A stretch of 64,000 nt of DNA, from NCBI GenBank assembly GCA_004194705.1, contig SADC01000020.1:310001-374000 (forward strand). The letters are read 5' to 3'. Under the pieces are notes generated by a model. It did no database searches, was not told where the DNA came from, and saw only the letters and a list, made by a program, of their open reading frames with translations. This document shows positions 31,857 to 43,770 of the stretch, piece after piece. This DNA comes from Ditylenchus dipsaci. Taxonomy: Eukaryota > Nematoda > Chromadorea > Rhabditida > Anguinidae. The translations under genes and the position numbers were made by a program. Numbering within the stretch: the first letter of the stretch is position 1; each line of letters starts with the position of its first letter.

Positions 31857-32738
31857 GTTGATGACAATGGGAATTTGGCAAATTCAAATGCGCGCGGGAC
31901 ACTTTTTTTACTCCAAAAATACTTTGGCTAAAGTTTAGAATGTGACCTTTTTCTAAAAATGGTCAAAATCAGTTTTTTAGTTGTGTAACATTGTAAAAAA
32001 TGCTCAGCATTCATTTTTATTGTTGGGAAAGCCAATTTTTCAAAAAAAAAAAATTTTTGTCGAAAATTGCTTCCTATTGAATTAGGGTGCCTGCCGAAGG
32101 CAGGCAGGTAAAAAATGTGAAAAAGTCAAAATGTCTGATGGAAAAAAAACCTTTTCTGTATTTTATGTGGTCGGAAACAACGTTTTTATCGGTTTTTTTT
32201 TTGTGACATTTTTATACAAGAAAAACAGGTATTTAAGGAGCATATAACGTTTTTTGACAATTTTCGACAAAAAATTTTTTTTTGTGACATTTTTATACAA
32301 GAAAAACAGGTATTTAAGGAGCATATAACGTTTTTTGACAATTTTCGACAAAAATTTTTTTTTTGAAAAATTGGCTTTCCCAACAATAAAAATGAATGCT
32401 GAGCATTTTTTACAATGTTACACAACTAAAAAAACTGATTTTGACCATTTTTAGAAAAAGGTCACATTCTAAACTCCAGCCAATACTTTTTAAATCATGT
32501 GTTGTTCGAATATAATAATAAAAATAATTTATGTGACCCAGGTAGCTCAGTGGTATAGCAGCGTAGTGCGGTGAATATCGGTCTCAGGTTCGATTCCCGT
32601 GTCTGCTGTGTTATTTTTGATCATTTATTCTTAATATATATAAAGGATTAAAAAAATAATTTCGGATTAAAAAAAGTGTCCCGCGCGCATTTGAATTTTC
32701 CGAATTCCCATTGTCATCAACAAGTATGGTCTTTAAAA
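31857..32738. mobile_element. Fold-back element (GTTGATGACAATGGGAATT ends)
   Basis: The left GATGACAATGGGAATTTGGC is mirrored by GAATTCCCATTGTCATCAAC at the right, leading into TATGGTCTTTAAA. The inner arms pair GGTCAAAATCAGTTTTTTAG and CATTTTTTACAATGTTACAC. The centre contains two tandem copies of an 81 bp unit (about 32196-32357). A tRNA-like unit sits asymmetrically at 32534-32606. Confidence 0.6.
32534..32606 (+). repeat. tRNA-like Pol III unit (degenerate)
   Basis: The A box TAGCTCAGTGG and B box GGTTCGATTCC are both perfect matches to the tRNA promoter consensus, 46 bp apart. A run of five T follows at about 32613. The acceptor and anticodon stems do not pair convincingly, so this is a tRNA-derived sequence rather than a functional tRNA gene. 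Confidence 0.4.
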
Positions 32739-33087
32739 TTGAAAGTTGACAGTTGAAAGTGAAAGTTGAAAGTGAGACACTTTCACTTGTTGGAACACCA
32801 TCAACTTTCACTTTCAACTTTACACTGTTGGAATAGGCCCCAGGAGTCCATTATAGATAGCAATCTTTCCAGAAGGCGGTTTCCTGTGCTTTTTGTTTTT
32901 TTTTTCAGTGCCTGAACGTGTGAAAATAATAACTTTAAGTGCGGGAAGGCAGTTCTTGAAAAAATACTAATGATTGACTTTTCGTCTTGAGGGACTAAGG
33001 TAAATAGTAGTGGAGGGTAGCTGGATACCTTATATTTATTTATTACTTGTTTTTCTCACTGAAACTTGGCAAAAAAAGCTTTCATAA

Positions 33088-33252
33088 TACCGTATTTTCT
33101 CTATTAAGGCACCCGATTCATTATTTTTCAACCCTTCAAGAAGGTTGAAATTGTAAATCAAAAACGGCCTTAACTCTAAAATCCTAGTCAAAAAATCGAG
33201 GGGGGGGAGGTTCATTATTAGGGAGGGGTTCCTTAATAGAGAAAATGCGGTA
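33088..33252. mobile_element. CCGTATTT-family element, short
   Basis: TACCGTATTTTCTCTATTAAGG at the left is mirrored by CCTTAATAGAGAAAATGCGGTA. Only 165 bp long, with no internal palindrome beyond the ends. Confidence 0.6.
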
Positions 33253-33808
33253 CATTTCTGATCATAATTAATGCTCGGAATTAAGTCTAATGTAAGTTCA
33301 TGCATCCAACACAACCATGTATTTTAAGACACGAGGGTGCGTATAAAGATAAATTAGCCCTACACGACAGTAGGACACTTTTTCGCCTTGCTCTCAAGGC
33401 AAACTCTCGCAACTCTCCCCTGCTTACTTTTGTGACTTTCAGGCTTAGGCGAGAGCAGACAAGCTATGTTGGACAGACTCAAACGTTTTTTTTTTCAATT
33501 TTTACAAATATTTTTAGTCTTTAGCATATCCTAAGCCTATATCTTGAAAATCTCAAAATCAATATGAAAGACCAAGGAAAAAAAAGTATTTTATAGGGCC
33601 GAAAATTTTGTCGAACCTTCTTTTGAAGGTGCGGTTATTTGAGTATGACCACTAGAACCAGAGTATTTGAATACTTTCTTAACAGCGTGTTCGACAGATT
33701 TCATGCCATTAACTAAATGTGTAGCAAAACAAGATAGTTAAAACCACTTCAGAAAATATAGCTGCCATTTTTCAAAAACTTGAAAAGCTTAGCAAAATTG
33801 ATAGAATA

Positions 33809-34058
33809 ATGGACGCTAGTAGCGAATACCCCCCCCCCCCCCCCAACGATTTTCACTTTTTTTACTTCAGTAAAAAGTACCAAATATATGTCCCAGACCC
33901 CGGAAAATGTGCGCAAACTCTTCATTAGTCATAACTTCCGTACGCTGGCCTACCCCAAGCCTAAGGGCTAAGCCTAAACTTGTTGTTTGCAGGGGTAGTT
34001 ACAGCAATTTTTAAAGGTCGGATGCTTGGGGGGGTATTCGCTACTAGCGCCGAATAAT
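33809..34058. mobile_element. Poly-C ended element (GCTAGTAGCGAATACCCCC)
   Basis: About 245 bp with ends GCTAGTAGCGAATACCCCC and GGGGTATTCGCTACTAGCGCC. The interior is not palindromic; it contains GGCTTAGCCC-like words and TGTCCCAGACCCCGG. A second, inverted copy lies at 52442-52685 with high similarity. Confidence 0.65.
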
Positions 34059-34278
34059 GAAATTGCCAGTGTACACTTTCACCCTAAATGCTTTTACTCA
34101 ACCTGCTCAAATGTGGCATATCTATGTTCTATGTTACGATGCAAGTGTATTGCCATTACCGACTAATAGTTAGGAATGTCCAGGTGCGCAAAAAATTCAA
34201 CCACATCCCACCAGCACCACCAATTCACTGATCACGACAAACCTACCAAAACAGTTAAGAAGCAGACCAATAACACCA

Positions 34279-34284
34279 TTTATT
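34279..34284 (-). terminator. Poly(A) signal of the EGF-repeat gene
   Basis: AATAAA on the minus strand, about 40 bp after the TAG stop. Confidence 0.6.
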
Positions 34285-34324
34285 TACATAAATATAGACA
34301 GCATATAGGAGAACATTAAGAGCA

Positions 34325-37086
34325 CTACAAAGACACTACAGCCGCATTGTCTTTCGCCCGATTCCTACGACCCACATGTAGCTGATAAGCGCTCATGACA
34401 AACAGAAGAGACATCAAGAGAACAAAGGCAATAAGAGGGCACAACCAAGCATAATTATCCCGAAAAAGATCAAAGCTAGATTTAGCAAAAGCAGCTAGAC
34501 AAATAGAGGAATACCTTCATAAAGGCATTTCTATTCTTGAACTGACAGTTGAATCCACCATAGCCGGCCTTACATTTGCAACGAAAGCCACGCCTGGTGT
34601 TGCTATCTTCGACGCATACACCATTCACACATGCCGCATCACCTGAAAAACTCCACTAACCTGAGATCATGATTCAAGAAAAATGAGAGTTGAAACCAAA
34701 CCCTCCCGCAAGCAAACGCCAAGAGAGATATGACAAAAAGTTCCGCTGTATCCTAGAGGGCAATCACATCTAAAACTAGGAAATAAAAAAACCTCAACGC
34801 CAGAAGAAATAAGCTCACGTGTAATCGATCGAACTATTTGGCATTTGAACGCACTTTCCACCATTCAAGCAACGATGAGAATCACAGGCAGTCACATTTT
34901 CTTGGCAAAAAGGCTGCTTCAGACCAGGAGGACACATACATCGGAACCCCTAAAGAATTCGAGAATTAATAATAGGAGAAAATACTTGCAAATCAACCCT
35001 TTTTTGCTCGACATCACTACATAACTGCAAGTTTTTGACTTGATCCATAGAACAGGGATAGCAATTTCCGTCGTTTAGGCAAGATGGACTTCCATCTGGC
35101 TGCTTGCACCTGTGGTAATCGACACTCGCGCACTCTTGAGCTAAAATATTTCACTTAAAACAGCCCTCTATTCCATACCACAAAATACATTTTTCACTGA
35201 CTCCCTGACTGGTTTTACATATGCAGGTGAAAGGCACTTCTTCGCTCACACCACTGCCAAGCAATTCAACACAAAGAGCTTCACCACAAGGGTTTGAGTA
35301 GCATGGATCCTTGAACTCACAACGCTCTCCTTTGTAGCCTTCATCGCACCTGCAAGTAGAAAATTTGACTCCTGCTCTAGTCGAATCGTAAAAGTGAAAA
35401 GTACTTACTTGCATAATTTTCCATCCTCAGGCCAAACAGTGAAGTTGTTGTAGCATTCCGGATTGTCGACCGAAGTATAGCAGCAGTTTCCATGAACACA
35501 GTGCAGATCACAACTCTCATTGACTTCACGCTCACAGAAGTTTCCTTCATAACCTTCTCTGCAGTGACACTTTGGCAGGAGGTACAGCTTATCATTGGCG
35601 GAGAAGCTCGTTAACGGCACTAAGACAGAGATTAACAAATAAGGGAAGATAACTGTGAAATCAAATATATACATCTGCTAACCACCTCCTGACAAGTCCC
35701 GTTGAAACAGAAGCTGTTTTCTAGGTCAGCCAGACAATTCGGATTTTGAGTTTCACAATCAGCCCACCACATAGATTTCAGATCAGCACTCGAAATAGAT
35801 GCACGATCTTCCAAGCACTCCAAAAAGCTCGTGAAATTCTGACCTTCTTGGCATGGAAAGCATGGATCTTTTTCTTCATCGTCATCGACACTTATACTCG
35901 CACAGTGAGGACCTAAAAAACTCAGTGACATTATTGACGTATTTGATCATCTCAAACCTGATATCAGAGCTGAAGGAAACAGTTCCACGGATGCAGGACA
36001 TTGACAGTAGGCGGTTCCATCTTTGCTGTCAATTTTGCAAGTTCCATTGTTTGTGCATTGAAAATCACGGCAAGGACTGACGTATTCACACTAAAATGCT
36101 ACAGTCGGTCACGAAAAATAGCAATACCGCAATAAAACCTCGTCCCCAGAATAGCCTTCTTCACAATGGCATTTGCACTCAAGACCTTCTTGCTCACTGC
36201 GATCACTTCCTTGGTAGAATGGAACAACAATGCCGTGGTGATTGCACTTGTCTTCGGAACAGCGTCGCATGCCCTCGGAAAATTCACAGAAAGTACCTTC
36301 AAATCCATGCTGGCACCAACATCTGAACAAGAAATCGTGAAAGATAGATTTCCGAAGAAGCAAGCTGAAAATTTACTCATATTTTACACTCATAGTCACG
36401 TTTTCGAAGTCCGCAAAATCCTGGTTTTCAGTGCTTAGACGAGCCAAAACCTCAGGATTCGGCACTACTTTGGATTCTTTGGTGCTAAAAGAACTATAAT
36501 TACAAACAAAATTCTACGATAAGACCATGCCTGTAACAAGTAGAATTGTTCATGCACTGATTTCCATCGCATTCTTTGAGATCGGCAATGAATTCACACG
36601 TCTTTCCATAATGAGTATCCGGACATTTGCAGTAGTATCTGAACACGAACAAGGAACATCAACATTTCAAGTCTACATGGAAAATCTCACTCGTTCCCTC
36701 GACTCTCACAAACACCATTATTTCGACAAAGCACAGAAACTTTGCAGGGATCGTACGCCGAACTGTCAGAATCCACATTCGAAATCAGTTGTTTTGATTG
36801 AACAGTCGGAACTTCAGCTAGCTCGGGAATCGGATCAATCTTTGTCATTTTTTGAATATAGCCTGAAGCATATTGTAAATTGTGATGATTCCAAAAATAT
36901 TGTTTACCCTTTGGGTCTTCATCTGAATTAGTGATATCCGAAAGCAGCTTGAAACTTCTGACAAATTCACGAGCTGATAATGGACTGCACACAAGCAATG
37001 AAACAACTGAAAGAAAATTTCCATGTTGTTTATCAATACATCTTACAACATGACCTACCCATCAAAGATGCAAGGGTTTTCTGCAT
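34325..37086 (-). CDS. EGF-repeat single-pass membrane protein, 15 exons
   Basis: The exons, in transcript order, are 37086-37059, 37006-36908, 36862-36691, 36638-36531, 36484-36377, 36322-36139, 36090-35958, 35912-35673, 35619-35409, 35349-35198, 35140-34986, 34949-34819, 34775-34702, 34642-34543 and 34475-34325. All phases agree and the total is 2046 nt, 681 aa. Residues 1-21 are a signal peptide (MQKTLASLMVVSLLVCSPLSA). About ten EGF-like modules follow, for example NGVCESRGNEYYCKCPDTHY and CNGG-type ones such as CLNGGKCVQMPNSS. A transmembrane segment (WLCPLIAFVLLMSLLFVMSA, about 642-661) and a 20-residue basic tail ending VVSL close it. The product should face outward at the cell surface; the ligand is unknown. 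Introns are 36-65 bp; one is GC-AG. The 45 bp intron 2 is in frame and might be retained. Confidence 0.85.
36485..36530 (-). other. GC-AG intron in the EGF-repeat gene
   Basis: Between exons 4 and 5 the only junction that keeps phase uses ACAG|GCATGG as donor and TTCTTTTAG as acceptor, 46 bp. It joins CMNNSTCY to STKESK and completes a six-cysteine EGF module (EC...C...C...C.C...C). GT alternatives nearby give the wrong phase. Confidence 0.6.
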
Positions 37087-37098
37087 AACGAATAACCT
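37087..37098 (-). promoter_or_regulatory. Probable spliced-leader acceptor of the EGF-repeat gene
   Basis: AAATTATAG lies 10 bp before the ATG at 37086 on the minus strand, giving a very short leader as expected after trans-splicing. Confidence 0.4.
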
Positions 37099-38191
37099 AT
37101 AATTTGACGGCCAGATTGATTATTGTGTGAAAACAACAAAACGTAAGAAAGCAAAAGAAATTAAATCTATATGTCAAAAGAACACATAATTAAGGCTGGG
37201 AAAATGACTGGCAAGTTTGAATTTACTCGGCCATTTGGCCGGCCAAATCCGGGCCGTCTTCACTGCAAGTACCAAGATGCCATTTGCACAATTAGAAAAC
37301 TCGCCGATATCACTAAATGATATGGGCGCATGGCCTGGTCATATTTTGCCATATGGCGGGACACAATACGTCATGACCTGACACTGTTTATTATTTCAAC
37401 ACTTGGACAAGGTAACAACCTTACTATCGACTAGTGATGTAAGTGGCACCGGTGCAGGGTTGGCAAAATGTGGCCAAAAAGCCACAAAATCGGCCACAGG
37501 AAGCCTGTTTTTGAGGCCTTTTGGACACATTTTGCCAACCCTGCACCTGTGCCGAAATTTTCAGGGTCGGTGCCGTGAGCTGGTGTCGGTGACGCATTTT
37601 TAGAGGTCAGTGCCGTAAATTGGCGCCGGTGCCGAAATTCTAAAAAAAGGAAAATTACATCGGTGCGGCACCGGCACCAGGCAGCTCACACGTGCCGTTG
37701 CCGAAAATTTTTTAGTCGGTGCCGTGAGCCGGTGCCGTAATTCTAGTATTTACATTACTGCTAACGACAACAACCTTACTAACTTTACTGGCTGGATCCA
37801 AACTTCCAGCCTCTGCAAGTGACTGAAACGACTTTCCTATTAGACTAACCCTGAACATGTCTCCCGTTGTTTATTTCTGCTCTAAATCTTTACGGGTCCA
37901 TTTACTTAGTTTTGCTAAAGGCGTATTCACAATGAGGAGTCTGTTTGCGGATGCTAAAACAGACTACTACTCACTAAGCAGACTACTCACCAAGAATCTG
38001 CGAAACAGAATCCTCGCTTTTTTTACTGTTATTTTTTACCGCTTTTTACCGCTGTTTTTACCGTTTACTACCCAAAATTTTTATTTTCCAGTTGCTTATG
38101 TAACTTCTGACGTCATATAGTTGAGGTTTAGGGCTACCAAATGAGCTATTGACTGAGTAAATATTGCTTTAAAAATTCAGATAAAATTTTA
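37099..38191. other. Intergenic DNA with a GGTGCCG tract
   Basis: 37430-37745 carries GGTGCCGTGAGCTGGTG and GGCGCCGGTGCCG words, a relative of the GCGCCGG islands. No gene is seen in the rest. Confidence 0.45.
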
Positions 38192-38625
38192 AAGGGGGGG
38201 ACTTCTACGGCTACTTTCTGACATCGACTGCTACTTCACTTCACATACGTTTTTTTCACATATTTTGTTTTCCTATCTCAGATGTTCTTACACCGTTTTG
38301 TAGCTGAGTTATTTCTATATCAGTTGAGTGGTCAAACACTTTGAATAAAAATAATTATTGAGAAAATTACACCAAACATAAGGTGAAACTCCACTAAAAA
38401 CACCTAGATAAAAAGCACGGTTTTTAGTGTTAGTTTGCTGTGATTTTCTTAAAAAAACATTTTCCATAAGGTTGTTCGACCACTCAATTGTAAGAAAAAA
38501 TTCTCAGCTACAAGACTGTGTAAAACATCTAAGATAGGAAAACAAAATATGTGAAAAAATGTATGTGAAGTGAAGTAGCAGTCGATGTCAAAAAGTAGCT
38601 GTAGAAGTCCCTCCCCCCTTTAAAG
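38192..38625. mobile_element. Palindromic element, 430 bp
   Basis: GGGGGGACTTCTACGGCTAC at the left is mirrored by AGCTGTAGAAGTCCCTCCCC. The inner arms pair AGTGAAGTAGCAGTCGATG and TTTTCCTATCTCAGATG. It directly abuts the next element at 38627. Confidence 0.6.
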
Positions 38626-38626
38626 G

Positions 38627-39238
38627 GGCATGCCCACGCTAATAAGAGGTGGTGCCCGGGAATTCAATTTTTTTCCGAATCATTGAACTTCTGTACAGAT
38701 TTTTCAACTTGGTTTCTAACAAAACAAAGTCTAGAATTTAATTTCAGGTACAGTTTTGTTAGAAACTACAGGGTGTGTCAAAATTACGTTAACATTTAAG
38801 AAAAAATCGGGCATCATAACACCGCAGCGGCCCGTTTCCGAATTTTTGGGTGGCAAGCCTCAAACCGTCGCGTAGTTCCCGTCTCTTAACTTCAGCAATA
38901 TCTGCAAAATTGATAGAAATTAATTTGATGAACCGACATCAAGCATGCACGTAAATATTAAAAAGTGAACGCCAGAAATTAAATTTAATGGATAAGCTCG
39001 AAGAACATCAAGCAAATGGGACGAAAGTGAGAAAACGAGCAAATAAACAATCGTATCAAACCAATAAACGAAAGAGAAAAACTGAAATTTGAACAAAAAT
39101 ATTAAGTTTGAAAATGTTAACGTAATTTTGAGACACCCTGTAGGTTGAAAAATCAGCACAGAAGTTCAGTGATTCGGAAAAAAATTTGAATTCCCGGGCA
39201 CCACCTCTTATTAGCGTGGGCATGCGGCATGCCCCTTT
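38627..39238. mobile_element. TTAAAGGGGCATGCC element split by a TACAGGGTGTGTC element
   Basis: The outer ends are TTAAAGGGGCATGCCCACGC and GCATGCCCCTTTAA. Its arms pair GGTGCCCGGGAATTCAA with the mirror. At 38768-39141 an inner element runs from TACAGGGTGTGTCAAAATTA to AATTTTGAGACACCCTGTA and interrupts the right half of the outer centre. The inner ends are of Tc1/mariner style with TA flanks. Confidence 0.65.
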
Positions 39239-40098
39239 AAGACTCCACCAAGAATCCTAACTCGAATTCGAGTGAGGATGCTTGGGCGGAGTCTTTTTTT
39301 TAACTCAATTTTTTCAACAACATCTTTTTTATCAATCGCTGATATAGTAGCCCTGAATCTTAGCTACAAAATGGCACATGGAGGTAGTCAGATAAATAAT
39401 TTGGCTCACAATTTTACCTTTTTTATGCTACATTTTGCAGAGTTGGTGCAGCAAATAATACCTCGCCAGAAACTAGAATCGCAGGGCTACCTGATGGTGT
39501 TAAAAATTTGAAAAAAAAGGCTAGAAAATTTAATAGAAAGAGCCGATAGGAAAGAAAAGCCTAAATCTGTGACAGAAATGAAAAAATCTGTGACAGAAAA
39601 AAGTGAATCTGTGACAAAATAAGTATTGCTCGTCATTGTTAAATTCCGCTCAATACAAAAAAATTTCAAATTCAAATTTTTTAAAATTCAAATGATTTTT
39701 GTCTTGAGCGGAATTTGAAATTTGACAGCAAGTTCTTATGTTTGAGGTCAGTTTTATAAGCAAATCGACTATGCTGGACTCGAATCCGGTGTCGAAATTA
39801 TGGTTTCTCTATCGAAATATGAGTTTTACGTTAAAATTGATTTTGAATTTTTTTCGAGGGTGTCGCTAAACACTCGCCACTAACCCTACGTTCACAATGG
39901 CTCCGCATCCGCATGTGGATGCGGAATTGCGTTCACAATGAAATTTGTTTTTTGCGTTCCGCACCGGTTTCCGCATCCGCACCGCATCCGTTTTTTGGTG
40001 TTCACAATGCATCCACACATACTGTTTCTCAGTGTATAGATGGTAAAACATTCTTAAATTTTAAAAGACAATTTCTGAGAGAATGATAACCGACTTAC
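39239..40098. other. Short repeats left of the zinc-finger pseudogene
   Basis: A 55 bp hairpin lies at 39240-39294 (AGACTCCACC...GGCGGAGTCT). An AATCTGTGACAGAAA array is at 39565-39620. A GACACCGGATTC-type module with CAAATTCCGCTCAAGAC arms is at 39640-39800, and a GCATCCGC/GCGGATGCGG array at 39895-40025. No gene. Confidence 0.45.
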
Positions 40099-41152
40099 CA
40101 CGATTTTTTTTCAAAATTTTTCTGTGATGTCCATCATGTTCTGCTAATCTTCCTGAACAACTTTCAAAAAGACAGTCCATGTGAAATACGCATGTAGACC
40201 GAAATATATACATTTTAAAAAATGTACTCAAATTTTGTTCTCAATTTTTACCATTCTGCTATAAATGTGGATTTTTACTCATTCTAACGCAGTTTTCTGA
40301 GAAAAATTTAGTGTCATTAGAACCGGCTTGATCTGCGCTTTATTTTGAGGTATTGAACTGCTAATTTTTCTCAAAAAAAAATCCAGAACCACCCGCTTTT
40401 TTGAAAAAAGTGTGTTTTCCAAAATGCAAATTTTCGCGAAAAATAACGATTTCTCCATTTTTCCATATATTCCGACCTGATTTTTATTGTAGATTCTGAT
40501 TCAGCATTTAAAATTGAACAATTTGGCTGAAAAAAGTTCTCGAATCCACTCCTCGAATCCACTCGGAGACCGATGAACTGGACAGTCCACCGAGGACAAG
40601 AAAAGAGAAAGACAATTAAAGGGCCTGACCTCTTCCTACTCGGTGGTCCCCGCCAATTCAAAAATTTTCTCTTGATCATTGGACTTCTGTACGGATTTTT
40701 CCGCCAGGTTTTTAACAAAACTAAGCCTAAAATTTGATTTCAGGCCTAGTTTTGTTAGAAACGTGGCGGAAAAATCCGTACAGAAGTCCAATGATCGAGG
40801 GAAAATTTTTGAATTGGCGGGGGACCACCGAGTAGGAAGAGGTCAGGCCCTTTAAGTAGCACCACCAACAGCACTTTTGAAAAGGACAGGTGGAGGTCGT
40901 CAACCATCATACTTGAAGTTTGGATGTTGAAGTCGAAATAGAATGGACTCCAACCATGGCACATCCAAAACTGACTGTGTGTTTTGGTTTAGCAGTGGAA
41001 GGAGCTGTTTGAGAGCTAGCATCTTCTGAAGCATCATTTATGGGCAAAGCATTAGATGGGCTAGATTTGCGACTCTTCCTACCAACTTTCTGAAATATAA
41101 CTGATGCTGAGGCAGAGGCCTTTTTGGCTGAGTCAGCATCTCCGTCGTTATT
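40099..41152 (-). pseudogene. Zinc-finger gene copy A, incomplete and frameshifted
   Basis: On the minus strand: exon 41152-40913 (240 nt, phase 0) encodes a disordered Ser/Ala-rich segment (KVGRKSRKSSPSNALPINDA and onward to STSTSKLQ) and ends at GTATGA. Exon 40526-40393 and exon 40152-40099 are nearly identical to two exons of copy B (44633-44501, 44276-44223). The 40526-40393 exon has one extra base in a T-run compared with copy B (134 against 133 nt), which breaks the frame. No counterpart of copy B's zinc-finger exon follows; a GCATCCGC array is there instead. The upstream start is not found. If the extra base is an assembly error this could still be expressed. Confidence 0.5.
40618..40856. 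mobile_element. TTAAAGGGCC fold-back element, copy 1
   Basis: AAAGGGCCTGACCTCTTCC at the left is mirrored at the right (GGAAGAGGTCAGGCCCTTT). The whole 239 bp is one palindrome (TGTACGGATTTTTCCGCCAG mirrored). It lies in the intron of zinc-finger copy A. It is almost identical to 61974-62212, 21 kb away. Confidence 0.72.
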
Positions 41153-41176
41153 CTGAAAAATTAACCGAAATAGTTA

Positions 41177-41390
41177 CCGCATTTCCTGTTATTTCTCTTT
41201 TGGAGAGTAATTACAGGCACGCAATTTTTACAAACTTCAAGTGGTCTGAAATTTCTATTTCATTTACTATTTGAGCGGTATGAAAATTGCCTGTTAGATT
41301 TCAAAATCCCTCACAGGCATTTTTTACACAGCTCAAACAGTAAATGAACACAGAATTTTAAGACCACTCAATTAAAAATTATTAATTAAA
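41177..41390. mobile_element. CCGTATTT-family element, body related to 14483-14739
   Basis: TACCGCATTTCCTGTTATTT begins it. The body pairs ACAAACTTCAAGTGGTC with GACCACT near 41370 and contains AAATTGCCTGTTAGATTT, as at 14600. The right terminal repeat is missing. Confidence 0.5.
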
Positions 41391-41564
41391 AATAATTAAA
41401 AATTAGATTAAAAATTTCAAAAATTTTCGAGAGCTGTAAAATAATCACCCGTAGGGGATTGGTAGAGCTTATATGGTAATCATCGACGCATAGTAGCCCA
41501 CATAAAATAATATGCTGAATACGGTTTGTCATGACTAAAACAGTCTTGTTGCTCTAGGTGGGTA

Positions 41565-42055
41565 CAAGTGGTAATTCTTTTTGGACGAAAATCTTTTTCG
41601 TACACTTATCAAAATATTTTAACGGGCTCAAATTGTTTTACCCCTCCAAATCATTCATTTATCCCCCAAATCGTAAAAATGAGTATTTCTCAGTGTTCTT
41701 ATGTCGTAAAATTTTTTTCTTTCAATCATCATGTAGCCCTGAATCTATAGTTTCTGTCTCTGAATCTCTTGTTGCTGATAAGCTATTAACTGACCCCTTA
41801 TTGTAAAAAAATTAGAGAAATACCCGTTTTTATGAAACAACTCTTCTTTCATAAAAACGGGTATTTCTCAAATTTTTTTCAACAACAAGGTTTTAGTTGA
41901 TAGCTTATAAAAAACCAGAGATTCAGGGCTACATGATGATCAAAAGAAAAAAATTTTACGAAATGAAAACAGCGAGAAATACTCATTTTCACGATTTAGG
42001 AGGATAAATGAACGATCTGAAGGGGTAAAAGAATAATTTGGAGTAGTAAAGTACT
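41565..42055. mobile_element. Palindromic element with CCCGTTTTTATGA centre
   Basis: The centre GAGAAATACCCGTTTTTATG is mirrored across AACTCTTCTTTC. The outer arms pair CATGTAGCCCTGAATCT with AGATTCAGGGCTACATG, and AAATTATTCTTTTACCCC-like ends. It is non-coding. Confidence 0.6.
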
Positions 42056-42463
42056 TACAGCCTATTCTAAAGATGGCTTGTAGGTGATAAATCGTGATTT
42101 GAGGACAAACGGCATTTTACTACACTAATGGCATGTTTAGGATGCTATAATTAATGCAGAAAACGAGTTTTGGAACGCGAAAAACGTTTAAAAAATATTG
42201 CTTGAAGTGGATTACCACTTGGTTTCAATGACTCGATGGACCATCAAGGAATATGTGTGCTTGGGAAATAGAAAAGCATTCGAAATAACGAGAAATGCTT
42301 ATCAAGACCAAAATATGATAATTTAATAAGAAAACAACGAAGAGGACCAAGGCGAAAAGCGCTGAACGAAACTATTTTTGGTCAAATCTTAGTGCCAGTA
42401 TTTTTTTCCTAAATTCAATTAAATACACAAAAATGCTAGTAAAAACGGCTTGAGTATAGAATC

Positions 42464-42970
42464 GCCACCCCCCCCCCCCACGCAGAGTGATCGGATGGAG
42501 CAGATAACATCATATTCGTGTTTCCCGACCCCGATTTCATGAGAAAGCCGCGTGTTTTTTTGATTCTGAGAAAAAAAGTTTTTCGAACCACAGGGGGGGG
42601 GTATCATGGTTTTTATGTCAAAATTTGAAAATATTAAATTGGCGCCTTTTGAATTTAAAAGGGATTAAGGCTGTATTGGGAGGGAAGGAAATAAAAAGGG
42701 CCACTAATCATACAAGGCCCACTAACAAGAAGATGTTGAACATAGTTTTGAATAATGGGCCTACCGCATAAATAAACTCATGTTTTTCATGCATCCAGAG
42801 TCGCTTTCGAGTGATTTGTGTCTAAGGTATGTGGGTGTGCGCATCTCTAACTCTCAAGCCCCTGCGCCCCCTTCAGGGGCGCGGGGGCTTGGGGGCTTGG
42901 AGTTGAGATGCGCACACCCACATACCTTAGACATGATTCCGAGAAGCGCTCTTGACCATAAAATGAATAT
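42464..42970 (-). mobile_element. Left half of a poly-C ended fold-back with hairpin cassette 7
   Basis: It matches the left arm of 7310-8096 (AGAAAGCCGCGTGTTTTTTTG, GGCGCCTTTTGAATTT). The cassette at 42735-42960 is in minus orientation. The long stem is intact with a CTTCAG loop; the third hairpin is partly deleted. The right arm of the element is absent. Confidence 0.55.
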
Positions 42971-43660
42971 AACAGCAAGGCCACAATCTTTTGAAAATGA
43001 ATGGCAAACTCGAAATCCTTGCTTTTTTCGGGACCAAACTGACTAAAGAAAAATGAAAGAAATATTAAAAACTGAGGTAAAAAATTATGCGTGGCCAAAA
43101 TGGAAATACGAGGTGAGATACGAACTGTTTGGAAGTAAAGAAAAAATTAGCCAAACCACAGGCAGGTACTACAATTTACTGTAATAAAAATTCAAAATTT
43201 TAAAATCAAAGATCACTTCCCATTTGGGACAAAAAGGAGGAAACGTATACGCACCAAAATTTCTCAATTTACCACAAAAATATATATTGTGAACCAAGAA
43301 ATTTTTAAAATTTCGTTATTAAACAGCCAAAAACGCTGTAAAAGACCTGTATAGCTAATCAAAATTTCCGTGATTCGAAGCATTGAAATAGGCTGTGTGA
43401 AAGAGAAAAAAGGCCTGAGTCCTTTTACAGTCGATGCTATCTATAACGACTCCCAAGGAACTGGGTAGTTATCGTTGTATCTACACATGGAACAACTTTT
43501 AACAAAAAAGTATTTGACTTTCTTTTACCTAGAAAGATAGCTAAGCATACTATTCCACATGGCCTTGGAGAAACGATCCTTTAAACTCGTACGTGAGGTA
43601 AGAAACACTTCCTCTAAAACACGAAAAACACAGCATAAGATTAAAACTTGACAAAAGAAT

Positions 43661-43666
43661 TTTATT
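43661..43666 (-). terminator. Poly(A) signal of zinc-finger copy B
   Basis: AATAAA on the minus strand, about 105 bp after the TGA stop of the gene ending at 43771. Confidence 0.5.
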
Positions 43667-43770
43667 CGCAATCCCGAAACACTACAACAGAATATGATCA
43701 ATGTGAACAAAACAAATAAATGGCTCCAGATGAACATAATGTCCTTTTAATGCTTCTGATCCGATTTCCT

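Noticed and set aside
32163..32425. Two overlapping minus-strand frames with repeated peptides
   Set aside because: They result from the 81 bp tandem duplication in a non-coding fold-back element.
36863..36907. Reading through the 45 bp intron 2 of the EGF gene as coding
   Set aside because: Open in frame, but it has GTAAAC and TGCTTCAG borders, AT-rich content and the same length as neighbouring introns; removal is preferred though not proven.
43525..43737. Minus-strand frame beginning like a signal peptide (MFIWSHLFVLFTLIIFCCSV)
   Set aside because: It lies in the 3' untranslated region of the zinc-finger gene ending at 43771, overlaps its AATAAA, and has no phase-consistent splice.
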